From Teretinema sp964641135 (lineage in GTDB: Bacteria > Spirochaetota > Spirochaetia > Treponematales > Treponemataceae), in the NCBI GenBank assembly GCA_964641135.1, contig CAZXJV010000055.1, forward strand, positions 1 through 18,754: 18,754 bases of DNA, in the 5' to 3' direction. Positions 6,186 through 13,616 of the stretch are shown piece after piece (the stretch's first letter is position 1; every line of letters starts with the position of its first letter). The position numbers and the translations under genes were made by a program. The notes under the pieces are model-generated. The model made no database searches. It was not told the origin of the DNA and saw only the letters and a list, made by a program, of their open reading frames with translations.

Positions 6186-7574
6186 TTATGTTCGGGCCGG
6201 AGTAATCCCGAGCTTTTTTATTTTACGCCACAGGGTCGTTTTATCTATACCAAGGGCAGCTGCAGTTTCGCTGCGGTTCCACCCATGGGCTTCAAGAGCG
6301 GAAAGAATACAGGAGCGTTCAGCCTCGTCGCGGGCCTCATGCACAGCCCCCGTACCAGTGCCTGCGCCTGTGCCAGCGCCATTTAACGCACCCGCAGAAG
6401 CGAGCAGACCCGGCCCGGCAGAGGCAAACCCCCGGGGCAACAGATCTTCACCCAAAAGCGGCTCACGGCCAAGAACAACCATCCGTTCAACTACATTTTC
6501 CAGCTCGCGTATATTGCCCGGCCAGGGATGAGCATAAAAGCGCCCGTACACCTCGGGAGCAAACCCGTCAATCTTTTTGTTAAGGGCTGCCGAAAACGTT
6601 TTCAGAAAACCGCATGCCAGATCGGGAATATCCTCGGTACGGTCACGAAGCGGGGGCAATGAAAGGCAAATCACGTTGATACGATAATAAAGATCACTGC
6701 GGAAGCGCCCTTTCGCGACCAGAGCAGCAAGATCCTGGTTGGTAGCGGTTATCAAGCGAATATCGGTACGAACGGGCTTTGTTGAACCCAGGGGTTCATA
6801 CTCGCGTTCCTGCAATACCCGCAAGAGTTTTACCTGAACCGCCCTGGGCAGGTCCCCGATCTCGTCCAGAAAAAGGGAGCCGCCCTCTGCCAGGGCAAAA
6901 CGGCCGGCCTTGTCGCGGTCCGCACCGGTAAATGCCCCTTTTTTATAGCCGAACAACTCGGATTCCACCAGGGTTTCGGGGATGGCTCCGCAGTTTACCG
7001 CAACGAAGGGGCCGTCTCTCCGGGGGCTCAGCGAGTGAATGGTACGCGCCAATACCTCTTTGCCGGTTCCGGTTTCACCCTGTATATGTATGGTGCTGGA
7101 CGAGTCCGCTGCGGCGGGTACAGTGGCCAGCAGATGTTCCATGGAAGGACTTTTACTTTTAAACACCGGATTGGGACCCCTGGACGCCAGTTCCTGTTTT
7201 AATTGCTCAATCTCGCGAAGATCCCTGAAGGTTTCAGCGCCGCCGAGCACCCGTCCCTGCTGATCCGTCAACAAGGCTGTCGATACACTGATGGGGATAC
7301 GCCTGCCTTTGGTATCAAGACAATAGCCGGCACGGTCAATAAGCGGTTTTCCGGTTTTCATCGTACGCCGCAAGGGGCAGGAGGTTTCGCACATGTTGGA
7401 GCGAAAAACTTCAAAACAGTTTTTTCCGAGGGCCTTTTCGCGGCTGACCCCGGTAATTTTCTCGGCAGCCCGGTTGAAAGAGGTTATCTTCCAGTCGGCA
7501 TCAACAGTAAACACACCGTCCGAGATGCTTTCCAATATATGAGCCGTCAGGCTGTCGTCATGCGTTTTTTTCAT
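6186..7574 (-). CDS. PAS-domain sigma-54-dependent transcriptional activator
   Basis: A 462-residue activator with three parts. The first is an N-terminal PAS domain (about 9-118). The second is an AAA+ domain with Walker A GETGTGKE (166-173), the sigma-54 contact loop GAFTGA (213-218), Walker B LFLDEIGD (234-241) and the YYRINV region near 296-301. The third is a C-terminal Fis-type helix-turn-helix (about 420-458, with NRSETAAALGID). There is no receiver domain, so it is not a classical response regulator and should sense a cytosolic signal through the PAS domain. The PAS domain contains C62 and C66 in MCETSCPL, a pair that could be redox- or metal-responsive. The AAA+ and HTH domains are joined by a Gly/Ala/Thr low-complexity linker (about 396-410). 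No good ribosome site precedes the ATG. By proximity it is the likely activator of the sigma-54 operon at 5530-1681. Confidence 0.95.
   Translation of the reverse strand: MKKTHDDSLTAHILESISDGVFTVDADWKITSFNRAAEKITGVSREKALGKNCFEVFRSNMCETSCPLRRTMKTGKPLIDRAGYCLDTKGRRIPISVSTALLTDQQGRVLGGAETFRDLREIEQLKQELASRGPNPVFKSKSPSMEHLLATVPAAADSSSTIHIQGETGTGKEVLARTIHSLSPRRDGPFVAVNCGAIPETLVESELFGYKKGAFTGADRDKAGRFALAEGGSLFLDEIGDLPRAVQVKLLRVLQEREYEPLGSTKPVRTDIRLITATNQDLAALVAKGRFRSDLYYRINVICLSLPPLRDRTEDIPDLACGFLKTFSAALNKKIDGFAPEVYGRFYAHPWPGNIRELENVVERMVVLGREPLLGEDLLPRGFASAGPGLLASAGALNGAGTGAGTGTGAVHEARDEAERSCILSALEAHGWNRSETAAALGIDKTTLWRKIKKLGITPART
6190..6224 (+). terminator. Candidate intrinsic terminator for the redox gene, inside the activator's 3' end
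   Basis: GTTCGGG (6190-6196) pairs with CCCGAGC (6207-6213), with one G-T wobble, around a 10-base loop, and TTTTTTATTTT follows. It works only on the plus strand, so it would end the C_GCAxxG_C_C transcript while overlapping the last codons of the opposing activator gene. Confidence 0.5.
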
Positions 7575-7588
7575 TGTTTGATACCGCT

Positions 7589-7617
7589 ACTATACTGCCT
7601 GTGCATCTTTTTGAAAA
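7589..7617 (-). promoter_or_regulatory. Candidate promoter of the sigma-54 activator gene
   Basis: Read on the minus strand, TTTTCA (4/6) and TATAGT (5/6) are 17 bases apart, with a predicted start near 7582 and an eight-base leader. It would be divergent from the HU promoter. Confidence 0.4.
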
Positions 7618-7635
7618 CCAGTCGCCCTTTTCCGC

Positions 7636-7664
7636 TTGACCGGCAGGAACATTCGGCGTACTCT
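7636..7664 (+). promoter_or_regulatory. Candidate promoter of the HU-family gene
   Basis: TTGACC (5/6 to consensus) and TACTCT (3/6) are separated by 17 bases. The start would be near 7671, leaving about 33 bases before the ATG, with AAGGAA as ribosome site. Confidence 0.5.
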
Positions 7665-7703
7665 GTACACACCACATTAATCCCGTAAAACACAAGGAAA
7701 ATC

Positions 7704-8117
7704 ATGGCAACTGCAAAAAAAACAACAGTAAAACCTGCGGCAAAAGCCGCAAAGGCTGCTCCGGCAAAGGCTCCAGCTGTAAAAAAAGCCCCGGCCCTGC
7801 CCGAGAAATTTACACTGACTTCCATGTCAGCCTGGCTCGCTGAAGCCCACGGCATCACCAAAAAAGAAGCCCGCGAGCTTCTGGATTCGGTATTCGCCCT
7901 GGTTGAAGGCGGCGTTCTGAAAGGTCAGCGCGTTCCGGTCGGAGCTATGGGCAAGATGCTCGTAAAGATCAAACCGGCTACCAAGGCCCGCATGGGACGC
8001 AATCCCCTGACCGGTGAAACCATCAAGATCCCTGCAAAAAAAGCCACAAAGGTACCCCGCTTTACCTTCAGCAAGGCCTTCAAGGAAGCTGCCCTGAAGG
8101 CAAAAGATCCCAAATAA
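7704..8117 (+). CDS. HU/IHF-family DNA-binding protein with basic N-terminal tail
   Basis: This 137-residue protein is longer than the ~90 residues usual for HU. Residues 1-33 are a low-complexity Lys/Ala/Pro tail with KPAAK/KAAPAKA-type units, reminiscent of histone H1-like tails. From about 36 the HU fold follows: a helix-turn-helix dimerisation part, then the DNA-binding beta-arm signature GRNPLTGETIKIPA at 98-111 and a terminal Lys-rich helix (FSKAFKEAALKAK). It should bind and bend DNA as a dimer and act in nucleoid organisation. The gene is monocistronic, with AAGGAA before the ATG, its own candidate promoter and a strong terminator. Codon choice favours AAA and GCN runs in the tail, consistent with an abundant protein. 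Confidence 0.93.
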   Translation: MATAKKTTVKPAAKAAKAAPAKAPAVKKAPALPEKFTLTSMSAWLAEAHGITKKEARELLDSVFALVEGGVLKGQRVPVGAMGKMLVKIKPATKARMGRNPLTGETIKIPAKKATKVPRFTFSKAFKEAALKAKDPK

Positions 8118-8136
8118 TATACGGGGCACAGCATAT

Positions 8137-8177
8137 AAAAAAAGCACCCGCTCGGGTTGAGCCGGGTGCTTTTTTTT
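8137..8177 (+). terminator. Intrinsic terminator of the HU-family gene
   Basis: AGCACCCG (8143-8150) pairs perfectly with CGGGTGCT (8163-8170); inner CTC/GAG pairs extend the stem past one bulged base. An A-run precedes and eight T follow, ideal for rho-independent termination 20 bases after the stop. The flanking A and T runs would also let it act weakly on the other strand. Confidence 0.93.
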
Positions 8178-8186
8178 GCTTTGATG

Positions 8187-8224
8187 TTGCATAACTGCAT
8201 CCGATATCCTTATACTAAATTAGT
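8187..8224 (+). promoter_or_regulatory. Promoter of the GGDEF sensor gene with adjoining dyad
   Basis: TTGCAT (4/6, 8187-8192) and TATACT (5/6, 8211-8216) are separated by 18 bases. The -10 overlaps the perfect small dyad ACTAAATTAGT (8214-8224), which also covers the expected start point and could be an operator. The leader would be about 60 bases. Confidence 0.55.
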
Positions 8225-8281
8225 AACAATTATCAGGGATGATCTTTACGCTACACCCTGAACAGCCCGGGGGGGACTGCG

Positions 8282-11200
8282 GTGAATTTCGTAAAACAGG
8301 TGTTATGCATACCGCTTTTACTTTGTACGATCCTTTTTCAACCTGCAGCACAAACCAGGCAGGTAAGGTTTGCAAACATCGGCCTGCGGGACGGTCTTTC
8401 AAATGCGAGCGTTTCATCTTTTGTCCAGGATGCCGCAGGCTTTATCTGGATAGGAACACAGGGGGGGCTTCACCGCTGGGACGGCAAGGAATTTACCCTG
8501 TATGAGAACGAACCCTTCAACAGGCAGTCTCTGCCGCATAACCTCATTCAAACCATGTACATGGATCCGGACGGTGAAACCATCTGGATCGGAACATATC
8601 GCGGTCTGGTACGTTTTGACACACGAAACCAGCACTTTACATCCTGGTCCCGAAACCTGGACAATCCGTCAAGCCTGAGCAACGATGTGGTGGTAAGCAT
8701 CAGCAAGGATGCTCAAAACCGTCTATGGTTGGGAACCCTGGATGGACTGAACAGAATGGACGGCGACAGTTTTGTACGGTATCCGGTAGAACCTGATAAT
8801 CCGGACTCGCTGGCCAATACGGTAATTCGGGCTGTTACACTGGATTCACGCGGTACTCTGTGGATAGGAACCTCGGGCGGCGGACTTCACCGGTATAATG
8901 ACGCAGAAGACAACTTTGAGCGTATTCCGGTAGATCCGCTCGGCACACAGGGCACCGGCAGTGAATACATCATGAGCATCAGCGAAAGCGCCGACGGGCT
9001 TTTATGGCTTGGCCAGTGGTTTTTCGGAATAAGCGCGTATGACCCGGAAACCGGAACATATACTCACTACCGTCTTGAAGACAACCGCGTCTATTTTGTA
9101 AATGCCCGCGATCCCGGCCGAGTTTATGCCGGCACCTGGGGAGGCGGCCTTTTTGAGCTGGACACAGCATCCGGAACAATTCATAGATACGAACGGAAAG
9201 AACAGATGTGGTCACTGCCTCACAATACCGTCTACTCCTGTCTGGTAGACTCTGCCGGCGAGGTCTGGATCGGAACCAACGGAGGCGGATTTTCACATCT
9301 TCTGAGAGAATCGCAGGCATATACCCGCTTTGAGCACGACCCTTCCGACCCCGGCTCACGTGCCTCGGGTAAAACCAACGCGGTTCTTGAGGACAGCAAG
9401 GGGCGGCTGTGGATCGGTACGTATAACGGAGGATTAAGCCGCCTTGATCCGGGAAAAACCGCATTCCGGCACTACCGCCATAACCCTGCCGACCCGCGCA
9501 GCCTTGCAAACGACATTATAACTGTTTTAAAAGAAGACACACAGGGCACTATTTTGGTTGCTACCCAAGGGGGATTGCATCTGTGGGACGAAAAAACAGA
9601 CAGCTTCAAACGCATCCTGCACAATCCGTCCGATCCGTATTCACTGCCCGATAACATCGTATATGAACTTCTCGAAGAGCCCGACACAGGTAATTTCTGG
9701 GTAGGCATGTATCACAAGGGTGTTGCCTATTGGGATCGCACGACCGGCCGGTTTACCGGCTACCCCTCGGAAGCGGATAACCCTGAAACCTTGAGCGACA
9801 ACCTGGTATACAGCATGGCCCGGGACCGCCATGGACATCTGTGGGTCGGCACAAACAGCGGTCTGAACCGGCATCTCGGTAACGGCCGGTTTGTGCGGTA
9901 CATGTCGGATCCCGATAACCGTCACAGTATACCCTCCAACACCATAATGCGTATCTATCTTGATACAACAGGTAACCTGTGGCTGGGGACCAACGGCGGA
10001 GGTGTCGCCCGGTATAACGAAGAAACTGATACGTTCACAACCTGGACCAAGCGGGAAGGACTGCCGTCCAATGTACTTACAGGACTGCTTTCCGGGCCTC
10101 AAGGCTCCTTGTGGGCAGCAACCTCGATGGGCCTTGCTGTGTATGATCCGGCCACAGACCTCTTTACCCCCTTCGCAGGGCAGGAAGGCCTGCGCTACAG
10201 CGAGTTCAACGGAGGACACTACCGCAACAGTCAGGGACAACTGTATTTTGGTGTACTGAATGCCCTGTACCGAATCGACCCGACCCTGGTTTCACATCCC
10301 GACGGCAGGCTTCCCCTGCGCCTGACCGGAATCACCGTTCTTAACCAGCCCCTGGAAACAACAGTTTCCCCCTGGTTCATTGACCGGGTGGATCTTCCCT
10401 GGAACCGCAACTCCATATCCTTCACCTTCAGCGCCCTTGATTTCCGGGACCCCGGACGCAACCAGTATGCATACAAACTGGAAGGCTTTGACACAGAGTG
10501 GATCTACAGCGGCAACCGCTCCTATGCATCTTATACAAACCTGCGGGGAGGGCGGACCTATCAATTCCGGGTTCGGGTCTCCAGCCCCGGCGGCAGTTGG
10601 GACGGCGATGCACTGACCATACCGGTACGCTTAAGCCGGGCACCCTGGCTGCGCTGGTGGGCCTTTGTCCTGTATATCCTTTTTCTGGCGGGGCTTTTAT
10701 GGATATCGCTGGTCATCCGAAGCCGACTTCTACTGAGGGAACAGGTCAGCGAGCTGACGCGGGTAAAGGGCGAACTTGAGCTGGCTAACATCCAGCTCGG
10801 AATTATTGCAGACCACGACGGCCTGACGGGCCTTTGCAACCGGCGCTCGATAGACGCCGAACTGCACCGCAGGTATGAGGCGGCGGCAGCATTCTCCGAA
10901 CCAATATCGGTCATGATGATCGACATAGACAAGTTCAAGGATTATAACGATCACTACGGCCATCAGCTGGGTGATGAGGCTCTTATTCAGGTAGCCGGTG
11001 CGATTGAAGGTGCGATGGATCGTCCCCAGGACAGCGTAGGCCGGTACGGCGGCGAAGAATTCCTTGTCGTCCTTCCGGGCACCGACACAACAGGAGCGCG
11101 CATGGTTGCCGAACGAATCTGTGCTGCGGTACATGCGCTGGCGATCCCTCATGTGGCTTCAGACGTACTGAACATCGTAACACTGAGCGCAGGGGTAGCA

Positions 11201-11308
11201 ACTGTTGTACCCTCCCGGGGAGCCAGCTTTGCAGATCTTGTAAAACTGGCCGACACGCGCCTGTATCGGGCAAAGCACGAGGGACGCAACCGTATAATCG
11301 ACGGCTAA
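8282..11308 (+). CDS. Two-propeller sensor diguanylate cyclase (Reg_prop-Y_Y_Y-TM-GGDEF)
   Basis: A 1008-residue membrane sensor. After a signal peptide (cleavage near residue 24) I count 14 propeller repeats of the form G-x-(L/I)-W-(I/L)-G-T-x-x-G-G-(L/V) between about 53 and 665, enough for two seven-bladed propellers. A Y_Y_Y domain follows (about 709-785), then one membrane helix (about 788-812) and a coiled linker. The C-terminal GGDEF domain begins DHDGLTGLCNRR and has an intact GGEEF (923-927), plus an RxxD inhibitory site (R914-D917) five residues before it. It should therefore synthesise cyclic di-GMP from GTP in response to a periplasmic signal and be product-inhibited. The periplasmic half is the type found in Bacteroidetes hybrid two-component glycan sensors. 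The start is GTG, preceded by GGGGGGA. No terminator is visible immediately after the stop. Confidence 0.95.
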   Translation: MNFVKQVLCIPLLLCTILFQPAAQTRQVRFANIGLRDGLSNASVSSFVQDAAGFIWIGTQGGLHRWDGKEFTLYENEPFNRQSLPHNLIQTMYMDPDGETIWIGTYRGLVRFDTRNQHFTSWSRNLDNPSSLSNDVVVSISKDAQNRLWLGTLDGLNRMDGDSFVRYPVEPDNPDSLANTVIRAVTLDSRGTLWIGTSGGGLHRYNDAEDNFERIPVDPLGTQGTGSEYIMSISESADGLLWLGQWFFGISAYDPETGTYTHYRLEDNRVYFVNARDPGRVYAGTWGGGLFELDTASGTIHRYERKEQMWSLPHNTVYSCLVDSAGEVWIGTNGGGFSHLLRESQAYTRFEHDPSDPGSRASGKTNAVLEDSKGRLWIGTYNGGLSRLDPGKTAFRHYRHNPADPRSLANDIITVLKEDTQGTILVATQGGLHLWDEKTDSFKRILHNPSDPYSLPDNIVYELLEEPDTGNFWVGMYHKGVAYWDRTTGRFTGYPSEADNPETLSDNLVYSMARDRHGHLWVGTNSGLNRHLGNGRFVRYMSDPDNRHSIPSNTIMRIYLDTTGNLWLGTNGGGVARYNEETDTFTTWTKREGLPSNVLTGLLSGPQGSLWAATSMGLAVYDPATDLFTPFAGQEGLRYSEFNGGHYRNSQGQLYFGVLNALYRIDPTLVSHPDGRLPLRLTGITVLNQPLETTVSPWFIDRVDLPWNRNSISFTFSALDFRDPGRNQYAYKLEGFDTEWIYSGNRSYASYTNLRGGRTYQFRVRVSSPGGSWDGDALTIPVRLSRAPWLRWWAFVLYILFLAGLLWISLVIRSRLLLREQVSELTRVKGELELANIQLGIIADHDGLTGLCNRRSIDAELHRRYEAAAAFSEPISVMMIDIDKFKDYNDHYGHQLGDEALIQVAGAIEGAMDRPQDSVGRYGGEEFLVVLPGTDTTGARMVAERICAAVHALAIPHVASDVLNIVTLSAGVATVVPSRGASFADLVKLADTRLYRAKHEGRNRIIDG

Positions 11309-11321
11309 GGACAAACGATCC

Positions 11322-12413
11322 TCAGACTCCGGATGATTCTCCTGCGGCCTCGGCCGTATCCCCGAGAAAGGCGATACGGGCAAACACACTGTCCAGCCGG
11401 TCGGAACGAAGGGTGTACCGCACTACCCCGCCGTTCAGCTCGGTCCGGTCCAGGGCCTCGCTGACCAGATAGGGACGCGGATTCGCAAGCGCTGTCCAGT
11501 ACACCAGAGAAATAACCCCGTCTGCAATCTCAAGCGTGTTGATGCCGTGCTTGCCGGTCGCACAGCCTGAATTAAAGATACAGGGAATTAAAAAGGGATC
11601 AGATCCGTACAGGCTCTGGTTCTTTCGTTTTTTTACCCCCGCGGACGCCAGGGCGCGAAGCTCGTCGCGGTACATCCGTATCTGCGCTTCAATTCCGGAC
11701 CGCTGTGCCTCATCGGCGTCAAGATACTCCTCAAGCAGCCGTTCCAGAGACAGCCGGATTGTATCGTATTTGGACAGCGACTCGAACAGGGGCCGGTGCG
11801 TGTGCCCGGTTACCACTGCAACCCCGAGTGCCCGCGCAGCGCGATAAATCTGTTTTTCTGTGCGGAACCGCCTGCGTGAATCCTTTGAAACAACTACATT
11901 GGGAATATGCAGGGGACGTAAAAACCAGCGAACCATAAAGGCCGAAAAAAAGTCAAAACGCACATACAAACTTGACGCCTGGTGTCCGTGAAACACAAAC
12001 AGCCGGTGCTTGCCGTAGCGGTACACCAGCCCCTCATACAGGTGCCAGGGATACTCCCGCTCCAGCAAAAGGTCATAGTCATGATTGCCTACAATTTTGC
12101 GCAGCTGCCCGCGTTCTGCAAAACGTCCGATTAGCTCCAGCACCCGCGGCCAGGCGGAGCGAATTCTGGACAGCGGGAATTTATTCAGATCCTCAACATC
12201 GCCGTTCAGAATCAGTGTGTAGTCCCGCTTGAGATACCAGTCAGCAAGCAGGGTTTCCAGTAAAGCACGATTAGCGGCCAAATCATCGCGCGAACTGCCG
12301 TTGCCCATGTGAAGGTCGCTGAGGAAAACGTACCTCCGTGATTCGTCCAGATTTTCCTCAGGACAATCTTTTATAAATTGCCTGAAGGATTCAAGGTAGA
12401 TGTCATATTTCAT
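11322..12413 (-). CDS. Calcineurin-like metallophosphoesterase
   Basis: A 363-residue cytosolic metallophosphoesterase with the full ligand set: LSDLHMG (D33, H35), LNGDVED (D72), VGNHDYD (N110, H111), FHGH (H142, H144) and TGHTHR (H204, H206). It most resembles the COG2908-type phosphoesterases to which LpxH belongs, but is longer, with an extra helical segment at about 215-265 rich in Leu, Arg and Glu. That makes the substrate uncertain. The ATG at 12413 is preferred, but a GTG one codon earlier is possible, and AAAGGTG lies too close to either for a normal ribosome site. The gene is convergent with the diguanylate cyclase (13 bases between stops) and separated from the envelope operon upstream by terminators facing both ways. 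Confidence 0.85.
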   Translation of the reverse strand: MKYDIYLESFRQFIKDCPEENLDESRRYVFLSDLHMGNGSSRDDLAANRALLETLLADWYLKRDYTLILNGDVEDLNKFPLSRIRSAWPRVLELIGRFAERGQLRKIVGNHDYDLLLEREYPWHLYEGLVYRYGKHRLFVFHGHQASSLYVRFDFFSAFMVRWFLRPLHIPNVVVSKDSRRRFRTEKQIYRAARALGVAVVTGHTHRPLFESLSKYDTIRLSLERLLEEYLDADEAQRSGIEAQIRMYRDELRALASAGVKKRKNQSLYGSDPFLIPCIFNSGCATGKHGINTLEIADGVISLVYWTALANPRPYLVSEALDRTELNGGVVRYTLRSDRLDSVFARIAFLGDTAEAAGESSGV

Positions 12414-12427
12414 CACCTTTAATTGTT

Positions 12428-12470
12428 ACGCCCCGTACGCAGTTTGTCCCTGCCCCGGGGCGTTTTTTTT
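12428..12470 (+). terminator. Plus-strand intrinsic terminator
   Basis: ACGCCCCG (12428-12435) pairs perfectly with CGGGGCGT (12456-12463) around a 20-base loop, followed by TTTTTTTT. No plus-strand gene ends nearby; the nearest upstream one is the diguanylate cyclase ending at 11308. An internal GCCCCGGGGC palindrome (12452-12461) offers an alternative fold. Confidence 0.7.
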
Positions 12471-12472
12471 GT

Positions 12473-12499
12473 AAAAAAATGTTCCGGCTCAATACCGGA
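12473..12499 (-). terminator. Candidate terminator of the envelope operon
   Basis: On the minus strand TCCGG-TATTGAG-CCGGA forms a five-pair stem that overlaps the stop codon of the outer-membrane protein gene. ACA and seven T follow. The short stem makes it weaker than the other terminators here. Confidence 0.5.
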
Positions 12500-13616
12500 G
12501 GCGTGTCCCTGCGCTGATAATCCACAGCCCGTCACCGTCTCCGCCGCGCAGATGCGAGAGGGAGGTTTCAATGGAAAACCCGGAAAGCGGAACGATGGAC
12601 AGGGCGACAGCGGCCAATCCCGATCCATGGGGGAGCGAACTATGCACCGGTCTGCCTCCGGCAGCATAGAGGCCCTGCAGGGAGAGGCTGTAGATGTCGG
12701 CGAAGCCTGCCTGAAGAACAGCAAAGCAGACAAGGTTCTCCCTTCCCGGATGGGTCAACAGCTCGGAGCGGAAGGAGATCGGCACATCCCGAAACCAGTC
12801 AAAGGCGCGGAATATGCCCGCCGAGACGGACCAGTTTTGCGCGTCATCATCAGCCGAAGCCGAAGCATACCAGTCAAACCACAGTGAACCCTCGCCGGCA
12901 AGGCCAAAGCGGCTGCCGGTGTTTTCGCTGTAGAGCCAGTTTGCTTCGAGACTGTGAAGAAGGTACCAGCCGGGGGTCAGGGCAACACGGGTGCCGGCCC
13001 GGTTACCCGGCGGCGGGGGAAGAAGGCCTGCTGCAACTGCAGCCCCGGCAGCAGCGCCTGAAAGATACTCTCCTGTGCCACTAAAAAACCTGTCGGCAGT
13101 TATTTCCGGCAAGGCGGCAATCTCAATAAAACTGAAGCTCCCCAGCGGCAGCAGAACTACTGCCATCCAGTCTGTACTGATGCGGTACTCGCCGGCTCCG
13201 GCAGAGCGGATGGACGGCAGCTCTCCAAAAACAGGATCGGCAGCGTTGAAAAAAAAGCCCCGTCCCCAGGAAAGAGGCATCTTGCCGGCCGAAAACCGCA
13301 GGAAGGAGTCTTCGGTAATCCAGGGGAAGCGGGCACGCAGCCAGGCCCGCTCCAAAAGAACGGTACCGTCTGTCTGAATCGAAACGGCAAGACTGCCGCG
13401 TACAGTCCCGGAGCGAGCGGAATCAACAAGCAGACGCGCTCCTGCACAGCTGTACTCCGGTCCGCCGTCAAGGCCGGCGGATGAAACCTCCGCCCCTGCT
13501 GTCATCCACAGCTCTACCGAGGGGACTGCCTGTGCAGAAAGAGGGGTAACCGCGGCGGTGCCCAGCGCAACAAGCAGGGCTGCGAACAGAGCTGCACAAT
13601 CACGCGGCCTTACCAT
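12489..13616 (-). CDS. Predicted outer-membrane beta-barrel protein (last gene of envelope operon)
   Basis: A 375-residue protein with a Sec signal peptide (hydrophobic 8-22, likely cleavage after AQA at residue 30). The mature part is made of alternating polar/hydrophobic strands with many Gly, Ser, Tyr and Trp, and ends in an aromatic residue (SAGTRLRY), as outer-membrane barrels do. A Gly/Phe-rich WGRGFFFNAADPVF segment near 118-131 resembles the periplasm-facing parts of porin-like barrels. I do not recognise a specific family. The start overlaps the LolA-like gene's end by seven bases (ATGGTAA), so the two are probably coupled. In context it could be the outer-membrane receiver or exit of the ABC/LolA-like system. 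It could also be an unrelated porin. Confidence 0.75.
   Translation of the reverse strand: MVRPRDCAALFAALLVALGTAAVTPLSAQAVPSVELWMTAGAEVSSAGLDGGPEYSCAGARLLVDSARSGTVRGSLAVSIQTDGTVLLERAWLRARFPWITEDSFLRFSAGKMPLSWGRGFFFNAADPVFGELPSIRSAGAGEYRISTDWMAVVLLPLGSFSFIEIAALPEITADRFFSGTGEYLSGAAAGAAVAAGLLPPPPGNRAGTRVALTPGWYLLHSLEANWLYSENTGSRFGLAGEGSLWFDWYASASADDDAQNWSVSAGIFRAFDWFRDVPISFRSELLTHPGRENLVCFAVLQAGFADIYSLSLQGLYAAGGRPVHSSLPHGSGLAAVALSIVPLSGFSIETSLSHLRGGDGDGLWIISAGTRLRY

Noticed and set aside
6347..6382. Short GTGCC/GCGCC tandem repeat, CRISPR- or VNTR-like at first sight
   Set aside because: It encodes the Gly/Ala/Thr linker of the activator; units are 6 bases with no spacers.
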